Below are positions 46,958-54,364 of a DNA stretch of 64,000 bases, piece after piece. The DNA is taken from contig JAHBZB010000001.1 in assembly GCA_019635635.1 (NCBI GenBank), forward strand, positions 1,364,001 to 1,428,000, in the 5' to 3' direction. The notes below the pieces were generated by a model, which was given only the letters and a program-made list of their open reading frames with translations, had not been told where the DNA came from and searched no databases. The stretch is from Xanthobacteraceae bacterium. GTDB taxonomy: Bacteria; Pseudomonadota; Alphaproteobacteria; Rhizobiales; Xanthobacteraceae. The position numbers were made by a program, and so were the translations under genes. Each line of letters begins with the position of its first letter. Within the stretch, counting starts at the first letter, position 1.

Positions 46958-47455
46958 TCAGCATGGCTTGAAACCGATTTGGTGAAAGACTGTCGCCGGG
47001 ATCCAAAGCCATTCCGGGCGTAGGCCGCCACGAGCGTTGATCAGGGCCTTTACGTCCGCCGGATAGGAATTCCACATCACCGCTGTCGCGGCTGGGCTGT
47101 CGCCATGGTGAAAGCCGAGGCGGATGCCTCGAGCGATGCACATGCGGTCCTTGGGAAAGTGCCCAAAGCCGATGGTGCAGGCGGAGGCGCAATCGCTGGT
47201 GATCCTCCAGAAGCGTCCGGAAGCCGCTTGTGCGCGGTATCGCTGATCGAAGGCGTAGACGTTCCCGCCGGAGGGATGTCTTGCGTAGCGCGGGTCGCTG
47301 TAATCCTTCTGCGGCGCGTTCTGGTGCCGGAAGCCGCCTTGGTAATTGCAGTCGCCGCGTATGTGACAGTTTTGGGTGAAGGCAATGTTTGAAGTAACGA
47401 GCAGGCCGAGGGTTGCGGCAAAGCAGACAATGAAGATTGAGATGATGGGTTTCAT
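46958..47455 (-). CDS. Secreted ClpP-fold-like protein (SAC-H motif)
   Basis: The 165-residue product has a signal peptide (residues 1-28) and two parts. The second part, RITSDCASACTIGFGHFPKDRMCIARGIRLGFHHG in overlapping blocks (about 84-118), matches a group of periplasmic proteins related to Clp/SppA-type serine hydrolases. Ser91 in CASACT would be the nucleophile and His116 or 117 the base. Cysteines at 89, 93 and 106 could form disulfides. Activity is unproven. It is the first gene of a two-gene unit. Confidence 0.68.
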   Translation of the reverse strand: MKPIISIFIVCFAATLGLLVTSNIAFTQNCHIRGDCNYQGGFRHQNAPQKDYSDPRYARHPSGGNVYAFDQRYRAQAASGRFWRITSDCASACTIGFGHFPKDRMCIARGIRLGFHHGDSPAATAVMWNSYPADVKALINARGGLRPEWLWIPATVFHQIGFKPC

Positions 47456-47542
47456 GGTTCCTCTAAACGGCTGCGCGCAGACGCGATCCGAATTGCTGGA
47501 AACGAAGGAGATGGATTTTCAGCTTGCGAACAATGTTCCGCC

Positions 47543-48142
47543 TCAGCCGAGAATTGCGATCAGCGCGCAGATCAGAAACACGATTGCGTAAGACGGAAAC
47601 TGTCCGAGGCGGCTCGCACGAATGAATAAATAAGCGGGAGGAAGAAGAATGGCCCAAAGCGGCATGCTTCCTGAGCTGCGGCCTGCCGCCTTCAGTTTCC
47701 TCTCATCCAGAAGTGCCAGGACGGCGTAAAACGTAGGACCAACAAACCACCAGAGCCCAACAGGCCGCCTGTCGTTGATCGTGATTAGGCCGCCTTGCTC
47801 TTTTAGTTCGATCAGGTTCCACCACCCACGCTGCGCCAGTGCCTGGCGTTTGAATTGAACGACAGTCGCGTCGATTATTCCGATCAGCAGGGGCGAGAAC
47901 GCCAAGCACCAGACCAGGACGTTGCTGACGAAACTTGCCGCAAGCGGCGGCGGCAGTTTTCTTTCGATATTTTCTGAGACTTCTGACTCCCGAAACGGAA
48001 GCCAATCTTTCAAGCCGGAGTGCCAGACAGCGGTGTCGTCCTGGATTAGGCCGTCCCGATGCAACTCCTTTAACTTCTCGGTGCTGACCGGTCCGGACCG
48101 AGTGCCCCACGTTGCGTAGAACCATTCGGTTTCTGCATTCAT
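47543..48142 (-). CDS. GYF_2-domain membrane protein
   Basis: The 199-residue protein starts with a GYF_2 (DUF4339) domain, WFYATWGTRSGPVSTEKLKEL then GLIQDDTAVWHSGLKDWLPF (residues 7-50). Four hydrophobic segments follow (about 70-90, 128-146, 158-172 and 180-198). GYF_2 domains are thought to bind peptides and are often joined to membrane regions of unknown function. It is divergent from the XRE gene. Confidence 0.8.
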   Translation of the reverse strand: MNAETEWFYATWGTRSGPVSTEKLKELHRDGLIQDDTAVWHSGLKDWLPFRESEVSENIERKLPPPLAASFVSNVLVWCLAFSPLLIGIIDATVVQFKRQALAQRGWWNLIELKEQGGLITINDRRPVGLWWFVGPTFYAVLALLDERKLKAAGRSSGSMPLWAILLPPAYLFIRASRLGQFPSYAIVFLICALIAILG

Positions 48143-48153
48143 TTAAGCCTCCC

Positions 48154-48168
48154 TAATATGAACAGTAT
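48154..48168 (+). promoter_or_regulatory. Shared TAATATGAACAGTAT element, copy 1
   Basis: TAATATGAACAGTAT lies 42 nt upstream of the XRE gene. It matches at 14 of 15 positions the minus-strand element at 50537-50551 upstream of the oppositely directed operon. TAATAT could be a -10 box and GAACAGTATAC a regulator site. Confidence 0.5.
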
Positions 48169-48209
48169 ACGGTGTAGATTGATAGGATGCGAGATGGCCC
48201 ATTCCCGGC

Positions 48210-48503
48210 ATGGACAGCCGGGATCTGGTCGCTTGGAATCTGCGGAAGCTTCGGGTTGCGAAGGGGTTTTCGCAGGAAGGGCTGGCGCTGGAGGCCGGGA
48301 TCGCCCGGACCTATGTCAGCCGTCTGGAGCGGGGGCTCGAAAATCCCACCGTCGATATGCTGGACAGGCTCGCAAGGGCGCTTTCCGTCAGGCAGACGGC
48401 GTTTTTTCTACCTAGGTTGCCTGGGGAGAAACGGTCGCCGGGACTGCCGCCGGGAAGGAAGGCTCCTTCGCCTCGCCGACGCTCTGAGAGAAGGCGGGGC
48501 TGA
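48210..48503 (+). CDS. XRE family helix-turn-helix regulator
   Basis: The 97-residue protein has a complete Cro/CI-type domain: LVAWNLRKLRVAKGFSQEGL, ALEAGIARTYVSRLERGLEN and TVDMLDRLARALSV (residues 5-62). The tail FFLPRLPGEKRSPGLPPGRK is usual in rhizobial members, so the overlap of its last 92 nt with the convergent macro-like gene seems real. It probably controls its own promoter and perhaps the neighbouring operon. Confidence 0.85.
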   Translation: MDSRDLVAWNLRKLRVAKGFSQEGLALEAGIARTYVSRLERGLENPTVDMLDRLARALSVRQTAFFLPRLPGEKRSPGLPPGRKAPSPRRRSERRRG

Positions 48504-49413
48504 GCTTGGAGGCCAAGGCAATCGCCATGGCGGTCGATGGGGCGACCAGGCGGACGGTAGCCGGCTGTTGCTGACTGGATCGAAACCGCAGCACCTGCTC
48601 GACCAGTATCTCGGAAGCCGTCCTTTGCAGGCTTGGCGTTGAACCGAGCGGAATGAGCTGTACCGCAATCCTGGTCGCCTTCAGGCGTTCCGCGAACTCC
48701 CAGAGGCTTGCGTAGCAGCGGTTCAGTTCAACGAGGCTATGCTTCCAGATGCCGTCATCGGTTCGGGGCGGGATTGCGTGGACCACGTACCGGCTGGCCG
48801 AAAAGTAGCCGCGGGTGAGGGCGACCGAACCGGGCAGAAACTCCGCTTCAAAGAAGTGCTTGATCAGGCGGCAGTCGGTTCGGAGGCGGGGTCCGGCGGT
48901 CGAATGCGCCCGGATCGACGCTTCCGTGCTTTCCTGAAGGCGGCGGAAGGAGAGGTCGATGTCCGCAAGGACCAGCGCGACATCGCTGCGGACGGAGGCG
49001 GCTGACCCGCACCAGACCTCGATCCCGCCAATGGCTTCGAGCCTTACCGGAAGCGCACGCAAGGCCGGCGGGCGCAGAGCAGCGGGGGAGTGACCGGTGT
49101 TTTCCGCCTGCAAGAGGACGTCCATCGCAGCCAGGAAAGTCCTGCTGGATGGAAGCGGTCCAAAGGTCAGGGCAACATCGAGCAGATCCCGCTTCTGTTG
49201 CGCGACACTGACCTTGGCGGCCCTTCGGAAGCAGTCCAGATCGATCCCGATGACATCGGTCATTCGAGGGGACCAGATCATCTCGAGGATCTGGTCGAGC
49301 TGCCCTTCGTAGTCGAAACCACGAGGTAACGTGGGCGGCTGGAAGGCGCTGTCGAGCTGCAACAGCCAGCGGTAGTGCCCGGCATCGTCCGGCGTCAGGA
49401 GGCGGCGTTTCAT
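48412..49413 (-). CDS. Degenerate macro-domain-like protein
   Basis: Of 333 residues, about 140-258 align by eye with a macro domain: VRSDVALVLADIDLSF, then IRAHSTAGPRLRTDC, GSVALTRGYFSASRYVVHAI PP (two parts) and ATRIAVQLIPLGS. These match the AGP-L-C, G-A-x-T-x-GY and VIH-x-x-P landmarks. The ADP-ribose-binding NAAN and GGG motifs are absent, so it may be inactive or bind something else. The first 130 residues are not recognised. It is the last gene of a minus-strand group (49833 gene, DUF3768, this gene). Confidence 0.62.
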   Translation of the reverse strand: MKRRLLTPDDAGHYRWLLQLDSAFQPPTLPRGFDYEGQLDQILEMIWSPRMTDVIGIDLDCFRRAAKVSVAQQKRDLLDVALTFGPLPSSRTFLAAMDVLLQAENTGHSPAALRPPALRALPVRLEAIGGIEVWCGSAASVRSDVALVLADIDLSFRRLQESTEASIRAHSTAGPRLRTDCRLIKHFFEAEFLPGSVALTRGYFSASRYVVHAIPPRTDDGIWKHSLVELNRCYASLWEFAERLKATRIAVQLIPLGSTPSLQRTASEILVEQVLRFRSSQQQPATVRLVAPSTAMAIALASKLSPAFSQSVGEAKEPSFPAAVPATVSPQAT

Positions 49414-49423
49414 CGAAGCCCCC

Positions 49424-49752
49424 TTAGTATTCTTCGGCGAGCATCAGCGTGATCACCCGCTCGGTCACTGCCGGATTAGAGGGATCGGGCGAGTGGGCTC
49501 TAAACGTCTTGTCGTAGTAGTCGATCTTGAAAAAGACCTTCTTGCCGTCGACGTCGAGCGCGCCGAAATCGTGTTCGCTGTAAGGGTCGTTTTCGTTGCA
49601 GAAGTCGTCAAAGACGGTGATCGCTTTACGACCCGTTCGACACTGACCGGTCCTAAGGCTGCGATCCCTTGGGTCATCATGACTCTTCCTCCGGTCAGGT
49701 TCTTGCGCAGATTGTCGTTCAGTTCCCGAATCCGCATCGTTTGCGTGTTCAT
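49424..49752 (-). pseudogene. DUF3768 protein gene with a frameshift
   Basis: From ATG 49752 the frame reads MNTQTMRIRELNDNLRKNLT through ALGPVSVERVVK, then leaves the family sequence. The second half (ITVFDDFCNENDPYSEHDFG, ending VITLMLAEEY) continues in the next frame to a stop at 49424. Loss of one base (GTAAAGGCGATC to GTAAAGCGATC, near 49627) would explain it. DUF3768 proteins are common on rhizobial plasmids and islands and have no known function. A sequencing error is possible. Confidence 0.75.
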
Positions 49753-49792
49753 GTGTGGTTCCTTCGTTTGCATGATTAAGGGCGCCAGAAAG

Positions 49793-49822
49793 CATCAGGG
49801 CCGCTTTCGCGGCCCTGGATGC
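49793..49822 (-). terminator. Hairpin between the 49833 gene and the DUF3768 gene
   Basis: On the minus strand CAGGGCCGC-GAAA-GCGGCCCTG is extended by GCATC/ATGC arms and followed by TTTCT. It begins just after the stop of the upstream gene and can end its transcript in part. Confidence 0.65.
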
Positions 49823-49832
49823 AGAAGACTGG

Positions 49833-50447
49833 TTAGTTGGCGTTGGGATTGATCAGCGCGACCGTTGAGCGGTGCCTGACCGCCGGCGGGATTTTCGGAT
49901 GGTCCCGCCAGCGAATAAAGAGCATGTCGCCGACCCGCTCGGTGACAATCGCTTCCCACCAGCCTTCGTCCAGTTGGTAGTTGGCGATTACAAGCGAGCC
50001 TTTCTGGATCGCGTTCCAGTCGGCGGGGAGGCGGCTGATCCGCCGCTCGCTTGCAACATCGACAATCTGCCGCTCGACTTCGTGCAGCTCATCGGGCTTG
50101 AGCTTCTTCGCGGCGGATTTCTCAACGTCGCCCATCTTCGGCAACAGTTGCCGCTTCGGGTCGGTGATCAGTGCGAGCTTCTTTATCTCGTCATAGACCG
50201 CTCGCGGCACTTTGTTGGTGACGTTGTCGCCGACCGCCGCAACCCGGCCCGGCCCAATCTTTTTCAGAAGATCCGCACCTATCGGCCCGACAATCTCCCA
50301 GACCTGCAGTTCAAGCTCGGCGGCAGCCTTCTTTGCGGCTTCCGCGTCTTTCCCGGTGAACCAAGCCGCGCGTGGCTTGGCGGCCTTGTCCTGACCGTAG
50401 ACAATAAGCTTCGCTTCGGAGCGAGGCTCCGCTGGTTTCTTGCTCAT
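49833..50447 (-). CDS. Unrecognised island protein
   Basis: The 204-residue product from ATG 50447 (MSKKPAEPRSEAKLIVYGQD) has three parts visible: an N-terminal segment with ARAAWFTGKDAEAAKKAA-like composition, a middle with GADLLKKIGPGRVAAVGDNV, and a C-terminal small beta domain (GSLVIANYQLDEGWWEAIVT then MLFIRWRDHP). The last resembles Tudor/SH3-like folds. No family is assigned. An intrinsic terminator lies only 13 nt upstream of its start codon. Confidence 0.65.
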   Translation of the reverse strand: MSKKPAEPRSEAKLIVYGQDKAAKPRAAWFTGKDAEAAKKAAAELELQVWEIVGPIGADLLKKIGPGRVAAVGDNVTNKVPRAVYDEIKKLALITDPKRQLLPKMGDVEKSAAKKLKPDELHEVERQIVDVASERRISRLPADWNAIQKGSLVIANYQLDEGWWEAIVTERVGDMLFIRWRDHPKIPPAVRHRSTVALINPNAN

Positions 50448-50460
50448 GAGAGTTTCCAAT

Positions 50461-50488
50461 AAAAAAGGCCCCGCGCGTTGGGGGCCTT
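50461..50488 (-). terminator. Intrinsic terminator just upstream of the 49833-50447 gene
   Basis: On the minus strand AAGGCCCC/GGGGCC closes an 8-nt loop and is followed by TTTTTT. It ends the recombinase/HhH-like transcript (stop at 50549). It also lies between the promoter-like element at 50537-50551 and the next start codon, so it could act as an attenuator. Confidence 0.8.
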
Positions 50489-50536
50489 GGTTAGGCAGTC
50501 GGCAAGCAGCCGAATCTGCGACAGAATCAGTATAGC

Positions 50537-50551
50537 ATAGTGTTCATATTA
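50537..50551 (-). promoter_or_regulatory. Shared TAATATGAACACTAT element, copy 2
   Basis: Read on the minus strand this is TAATATGAACACTAT, with one mismatch to the element upstream of the XRE gene at 48154-48168. A GTATA/TATAC inverted repeat (50530-50534 and 50549-50553) encloses it. It is the only promoter-like sequence before the gene starting at 50447. Confidence 0.5.
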
Positions 50552-51568
50552 TACAAGTGGCCGCTGTTTAATCGATTTTCTCGACCCCGCACGCAGCGCG
50601 ATCCGCTCGCAAAAACTTTGCAAATTACAGAGTTCGTTCCGGCAGCGTTTGCGATCATCAATCTGATTGCCGTTGCAGATGTTTTCGCCGGAGGCCGTGC
50701 AATAGCGCCAGATCGCAGTTTGGACGAAGCGCGGAAACGGCTGGGGAAACGCATGATGATAGCGGCGCATGTCGATCCCGCGGGAAAGGGAAAGTAAAAG
50801 CTTGGCGCAGCCGTGTTCGCCATAGCAGCCGGGACCATAGGCATGCTCGCAGTCGTGGCGCTTTAGGATTCCACTGCGATGCATAAAGTTATGGATCAGC
50901 CGGTCAATGACAATAAATTCCGCGCCTAATCGTCGCCACACTGGGTTGGGAGAGGCAAGCAACAGATCCGACAAGGCCATGCTGATCACTTTGTCGGAGA
51001 TGCCATGGATGGATCGCATCGGAGCGATCAGTTCTCGATCAATCTCCGGATAGCCGCCGCCGATAGCCTTCTGAATCCGGTCGTCTAGCCAGCCGAGAAA
51101 GTCACCGCCGGCGGCGTCCCGGAAGAACAAGTAAAGGCTGAAAGACAGCTGGCTCAGGGAGCCATTCCGCAGGTTCAGCCGTGGCAGCGGGCAGGCGTGA
51201 AAATCACCAGGATTATTGCAGCTTCGCCGGCTCTTCTCATAGCCACAGCCTCCGAACTTCCAGAAGCTGTGAAGCTTTTCGCAATCCGGATCGGCGCGCA
51301 GGCTAGCTGCCATTGTCTCCCAGGTCGCATTGCCGTCCCGCCTCAGGATCGTATCGACTGCCCTGTCGGCAACGCCCTGATAGCTGAAGACCGTCATCAA
51401 CCAGTCGTAGATCGCCGTGTTCTCATGCGCTCGCAATGCCCGATGCAAACGACTGGTCGCGAACAGGCTCCCCGCGCCGTTGAACTCATGCGTCGGATGT
51501 GAGATGCGGCAGATTTCATGGAGGAGGCGGGTAGAAGCTTCAAACTGTTCCGCTTGCCTCTGCGTCAT
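50549..51568 (-). CDS. Cys-rich protein with an HhH-GPD (DNA glycosylase)-like core
   Basis: The 339-residue product carries MRSIHGISDKVISMALSDLL (about 184-203), like the helix-hairpin-helix of endonuclease III, followed by GAEFIVIDRLIHNFMHRSGI, in which Asp222 takes the place of the catalytic Asp. Cysteines at 290, 298, 309, 314 and 320 could hold an Fe-S cluster. A second set at 96, 108, 117 and 126 may bind metal. The assignment is by pattern and tentative. The ATG overlaps the recombinase stop by 4 nt, so the two are coupled. Confidence 0.5.
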   Translation of the reverse strand: MTQRQAEQFEASTRLLHEICRISHPTHEFNGAGSLFATSRLHRALRAHENTAIYDWLMTVFSYQGVADRAVDTILRRDGNATWETMAASLRADPDCEKLHSFWKFGGCGYEKSRRSCNNPGDFHACPLPRLNLRNGSLSQLSFSLYLFFRDAAGGDFLGWLDDRIQKAIGGGYPEIDRELIAPMRSIHGISDKVISMALSDLLLASPNPVWRRLGAEFIVIDRLIHNFMHRSGILKRHDCEHAYGPGCYGEHGCAKLLLSLSRGIDMRRYHHAFPQPFPRFVQTAIWRYCTASGENICNGNQIDDRKRCRNELCNLQSFCERIALRAGSRKSIKQRPLV

Positions 51569-52140
51569 AGCAGCGACACCAGCTTGCGCTGCGCTTCGCT
51601 ATCACCGTCGATATAGCGTTGCGTTGTCTGGATCGACCGGTGTCCGGCAAGCAACTGTACATCACGCAGAGAGCCGCCGGCCTTGTGGACCATCCGGGCG
51701 GCGCGGGTAATGAAAGTCCTGCGACCGGAGTGAGACGAACAGCCGCTCAGGCCGAGAGCTCGGTAAGCGATCGCAAACCAATTGACGATGCTCATGTCTG
51801 TCATCCGATGACCGCGCTCGGACAAAATAACAGGACCGGTCCCTGACGATTCTTTGAGAAGCTTTTCTAGAGCCTTTCGAAGGGTCGGGTTAATGGGGAT
51901 CAAGCGGCCGCCGCCCTTCTTCGCAATCGAGTTCTGAAGTTCGATTGCTGCGCCGACTTGCCCGGTGGGCGTTAGCAGCATTTCCCAAGTGAGCTTTGCG
52001 ATTTCGCCAGCCCGAAGCCCTGCCTTAGCAGAGAGTAGAACAACAACTTGGTTGCGGAGGGGATTTCGACTTTTGAGGCAGTAATCGCGTAAGGCGGAGA
52101 CGTGTACGTCGGAAAGTGTTTTTGCTTGTTTGCCAGCCAT
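51565..52140 (-). CDS. Short tyrosine recombinase (catalytic domain only)
   Basis: The 191-residue protein has all catalytic residues: Arg (AKAGLRAGEIAKLTWEMLL), Lys (NSIAKKGGGRLIP), His-x-x-Arg (SSHSGRRTFITRAARM), His (LLAGHRSIQ) and Tyr (TTQRYIDGD). The usual N-terminal SAM-like core-binding domain is absent, the length starting directly at the catalytic fold. It reads away from the first copy of the palindrome (52211-52246), as integron integrases do from attI. It is coupled to the HhH-like gene. Confidence 0.88.
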   Translation of the reverse strand: MAGKQAKTLSDVHVSALRDYCLKSRNPLRNQVVVLLSAKAGLRAGEIAKLTWEMLLTPTGQVGAAIELQNSIAKKGGGRLIPINPTLRKALEKLLKESSGTGPVILSERGHRMTDMSIVNWFAIAYRALGLSGCSSHSGRRTFITRAARMVHKAGGSLRDVQLLAGHRSIQTTQRYIDGDSEAQRKLVSLL

Positions 52141-52210
52141 AACGCTAAGAATCAGAGATGTATAAGTCTACAATAAAATACGATGGCCTTCAAAAGTCGG
52201 CGTTCAGCGC

Positions 52211-52246
52211 GAACTTGTTGTGAAAGTGAACAAAGCTAACAAGTTC
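52211..52246. repeat. Island palindrome, copy A
   Basis: Arms GAACTTGTT and AACAAGTTC (perfect 9 bp) with inner AAAGCTAACAAGTTC on the right. It lies between the divergent starts of the short recombinase (52140) and the 52341 gene. Confidence 0.75.
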
Positions 52247-52340
52247 CCAAAAATACTTTCGCATGCAATCGGCGACGAAATACGACCCTGTAAAGAATTC
52301 AAGGGTGCGTCTTGCATCGAGAAAAGGACAGGAGTCGAAG

Positions 52341-52844
52341 ATGGCATTGATATCGGATGGAATTCACTGGACCGAAGGATCGCCTAAAGTACGGTTCGAA
52401 ATTATCGACGTAGTGCGAATGATGCAGGAGGAGTGCTTTGAAACAGCGGATTACGATTTCTGCGAAAACGTAATGTTAGATTGGTTACTCGCAATTTGCG
52501 CTGTAGACGAGGTCGAGAAAAAGAAAGGGCTTACTTACAAGTTCAACAAAGGATGCTCCGGCGGTCAGTTATTCCGCCCGCTCCCCGGATTGTATTTTTA
52601 TATTCCTGGAAACGTAGACGAAGCCAAAGTCGACGAAACTCTATTAATGTTTCTTCGTGTGCGTGCTCACAGCTTTCGCTTGAAACACCCTTGGGATTAC
52701 GCAACGGAAGGGTGGGTTTTATGGGCAGTACTCACCGAGATGGTGAAGCAGGGAGATGTAACCGTTAAGATCCGCAACAGAAAGATGAAATTGACTTTGG
52801 CGCCAGGTTACCTCGCGGAGGTCCGAACGCTCGCGTCGATTTAG
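52341..52844 (+). CDS. Unrecognised island protein
   Basis: The 167-residue product starts at ATG 52341 with AGGAG 9-13 nt upstream; an earlier in-frame ATG at 52263 lacks a site. It is alpha/beta in composition (FEIIDVVRMMQEECFETADY, LPGLYFYIPGNVDEAKVDET, HPWDYATEGWVLWAVLTEMV). The C terminus has short strands (VTVKIRNRKMKLTLAPG). No family is recognised. It lies alone between palindrome copies A and B. Confidence 0.65.
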   Translation: MALISDGIHWTEGSPKVRFEIIDVVRMMQEECFETADYDFCENVMLDWLLAICAVDEVEKKKGLTYKFNKGCSGGQLFRPLPGLYFYIPGNVDEAKVDETLLMFLRVRAHSFRLKHPWDYATEGWVLWAVLTEMVKQGDVTVKIRNRKMKLTLAPGYLAEVRTLASI

Positions 52845-52918
52845 TCGAGAAAGCCGCGGCCTGGAAATTGAGTCTAGGCCGCGGTTTTCCGCAGAGAAGT
52901 ATTGGGAGAGGCGAAACC

Positions 52919-52952
52919 GACTTATTAGGAAGCTACAGAAAGCTAATAAGTT
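52919..52952. repeat. Island palindrome, copy B
   Basis: Arms ACTTATTAG (52920-52928) and CTAATAAGT (52943-52951) pair perfectly. The right arm reads AAAGCTAATAAGTTG, the same core as in copies A, C and D. It lies between the 52341 gene and the convergent ImmA gene. Confidence 0.75.
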
Positions 52953-53003
52953 GATCCGCATTTTTTTGAGGATGCGAGTACTGAAATCTGGCGCCTCGTT
53001 GTG

Positions 53004-53906
53004 TTAGCTATATCGCCGCGACACGCGCTCAGCTAAGCGCTGTTTCGCAGTTCGATTTTCGTCAGGGTCGTCCTCGTCGTCTTCTTCGACTTGTTCGGGC
53101 CAAAGCATGACCAATGCGAAGCCGGCTTGTTGAAACAGGACTTGCTCATATAAGTCGGGAAGCTTTTTGCCCCATTCCGATTCTAACCACTGGCCCGCAA
53201 CCACCTCGCGAAGTTCAGTAGGCGTAGTGAGGTTTTTTGCGCCACTCCAATAGCCCGAACCTGTCGGCACCTTGTTGCTCGGCAAAGGCGCGATGCGCGG
53301 AAACTTGATGTGCTTGTAGATGCGCAGCACCTTTCCATTGTTCACCACCGCAACAGCCACGATGCCGTCATGAGTCTGTGCGAATGCCCGCGCAGCGGCG
53401 TCCTTGCTGACTTCGAAGTCATCATGAATGGCGATGACCTGCGTAAGGTTTGGGTCGCCCATCTTCACAAGATACGGGCGCAGCAAAGGCGGCGGGATGA
53501 GAAGCAGCGCAGAAAACTTGTTCGCCTCCATCTCCATCCGCGCGTAAAGATCCTTCTCCGCCGCACTCCAGGTTCGCATGTCGTCGCGCGAGCAAAGAAA
53601 CTTGTCGGTTCGAACGGGCTTGTGGGTGGGAATGCAGAAATGCCCGAGTTCGTGTCCGATGGTAAAGCGCCGCCGCCCCATGCGTGCGGCCTTGTTCACC
53701 AAGATCACGCCGTTCGTCTTGTCGCTATCCATCAACAAGCCGCCCTCGAACGCTTCCGTCTCAAGCTCCGCGATTTCCTTGATTCCAAGTTGTCGCGCGA
53801 TGTCTTCAATCGGTATCGGGTAAGCGAGGCCGGGTTCAGCCTTCAAAATCCGCGTAACCAACCCGTCGGGCGAACCCGTGCCTTTGAGGTCATCGCGTGT
53901 GACCAC
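53004..53906 (-). CDS. ImmA/IrrE family metallopeptidase (CapP-like regulator)
   Basis: The 300-residue product has the zinc-peptidase motif RRFTIGHELGHFCIPTHKPV (HExxH, about residues 84-88) and the downstream MEMEANKFSALLLIPPPLL with the third ligand Glu. The last 100 residues form a separate domain ending in an acidic stretch (EEDDEDDPDENR). ImmA-type enzymes cleave XRE repressors. In some CBASS loci a protease of this kind (CapP) cuts the repressor CapH after DNA damage. It lies 3 nt after the XRE gene, divergent to the CBASS-like operon. Confidence 0.88.
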   Translation of the reverse strand: MVTRDDLKGTGSPDGLVTRILKAEPGLAYPIPIEDIARQLGIKEIAELETEAFEGGLLMDSDKTNGVILVNKAARMGRRRFTIGHELGHFCIPTHKPVRTDKFLCSRDDMRTWSAAEKDLYARMEMEANKFSALLLIPPPLLRPYLVKMGDPNLTQVIAIHDDFEVSKDAAARAFAQTHDGIVAVAVVNNGKVLRIYKHIKFPRIAPLPSNKVPTGSGYWSGAKNLTTPTELREVVAGQWLESEWGKKLPDLYEQVLFQQAGFALVMLWPEQVEEDDEDDPDENRTAKQRLAERVSRRYS

Positions 53907-53909
53907 GTG

Positions 53910-54230
53910 CTATTCGTCCTTCTGCTTGAGGCGTTCGACCATCTGCTGGATCACATCCAGATCGCGATCGGATAACTCCTTCAAGTCGCGGTACATGCCG
54001 ACCACGCGGGCATCGCCCGCATCGCCTGTTGGGTTTTCACCCACCAAATTCGCCACGCTTACCTTGAAGCAGTCGGCGAGCTTCCTCATCAGCTCGAAGC
54101 TGGGGTTTGTGCTGCGGCCCTGTTCCAGGTCCCAAATATGCGCCTTCGAGGCGCCGACCCGATCGGCAACATCCTGTAACGACAGCTTTTGCTCCTCGCG
54201 CAGCTCTCGCAACCGGTCCTTTAACGGCAT
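53910..54230 (-). CDS. XRE family repressor (CapH-like)
   Basis: The 106-residue protein has a Cro/CI helix-turn-helix (LRELREEQKLSLQDVADRVG, SKAHIWDLEQGRSTNPSFEL; residues 6-45). A helical tail that could dimerise follows (LSDRDLDVIQQMVERLKQKD). It starts divergently from the multi-ubiquitin operon across 134 bp containing a palindrome (54293-54310). Paired with the ImmA gene it forms the repressor-protease switch seen upstream of several CBASS operons; this role is inferred from context. Confidence 0.85.
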   Translation of the reverse strand: MPLKDRLRELREEQKLSLQDVADRVGASKAHIWDLEQGRSTNPSFELMRKLADCFKVSVANLVGENPTGDAGDARVVGMYRDLKELSDRDLDVIQQMVERLKQKDE

Positions 54231-54292
54231 CCAAATACCTCCAAATCGCTCGCACTGAACGATTCTATACCGAACGAGTTTACATCCGCAAC

Positions 54293-54310
54293 GTACATGT
54301 ATATCTGTAC
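54293..54310. promoter_or_regulatory. Candidate XRE operator upstream of the CBASS-like operon
   Basis: GTACATGTATATCTGTAC has perfect GTACA/TGTAC arms around 8 bp. It lies in the 134-bp divergent gap, 54 nt before the multi-ubiquitin start codon. A direct repeat of GAACGA (54257-54262 and 54272-54277 area) lies on the XRE side. It is a natural site for the XRE protein encoded at 53910-54230. Confidence 0.55.
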
Positions 54311-54364
54311 GAAAGCGTCGGGGAGGATTCCCTGCTGCGTTTCAGCCCGCGGAAGGGGGAAAAT

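Noticed and set aside
48210-49413. DarTG-type toxin-antitoxin module
   Set aside because: The macro-like protein lacks ADP-ribose motifs and no DarT-like ADP-ribosyltransferase is present; the partner is a plain XRE regulator.
54107-54364. A longer N terminus for the multi-ubiquitin protein
   Set aside because: The upstream extension would overlap the divergent XRE gene and has no family similarity; ATG 54365 has a strong ribosome site.
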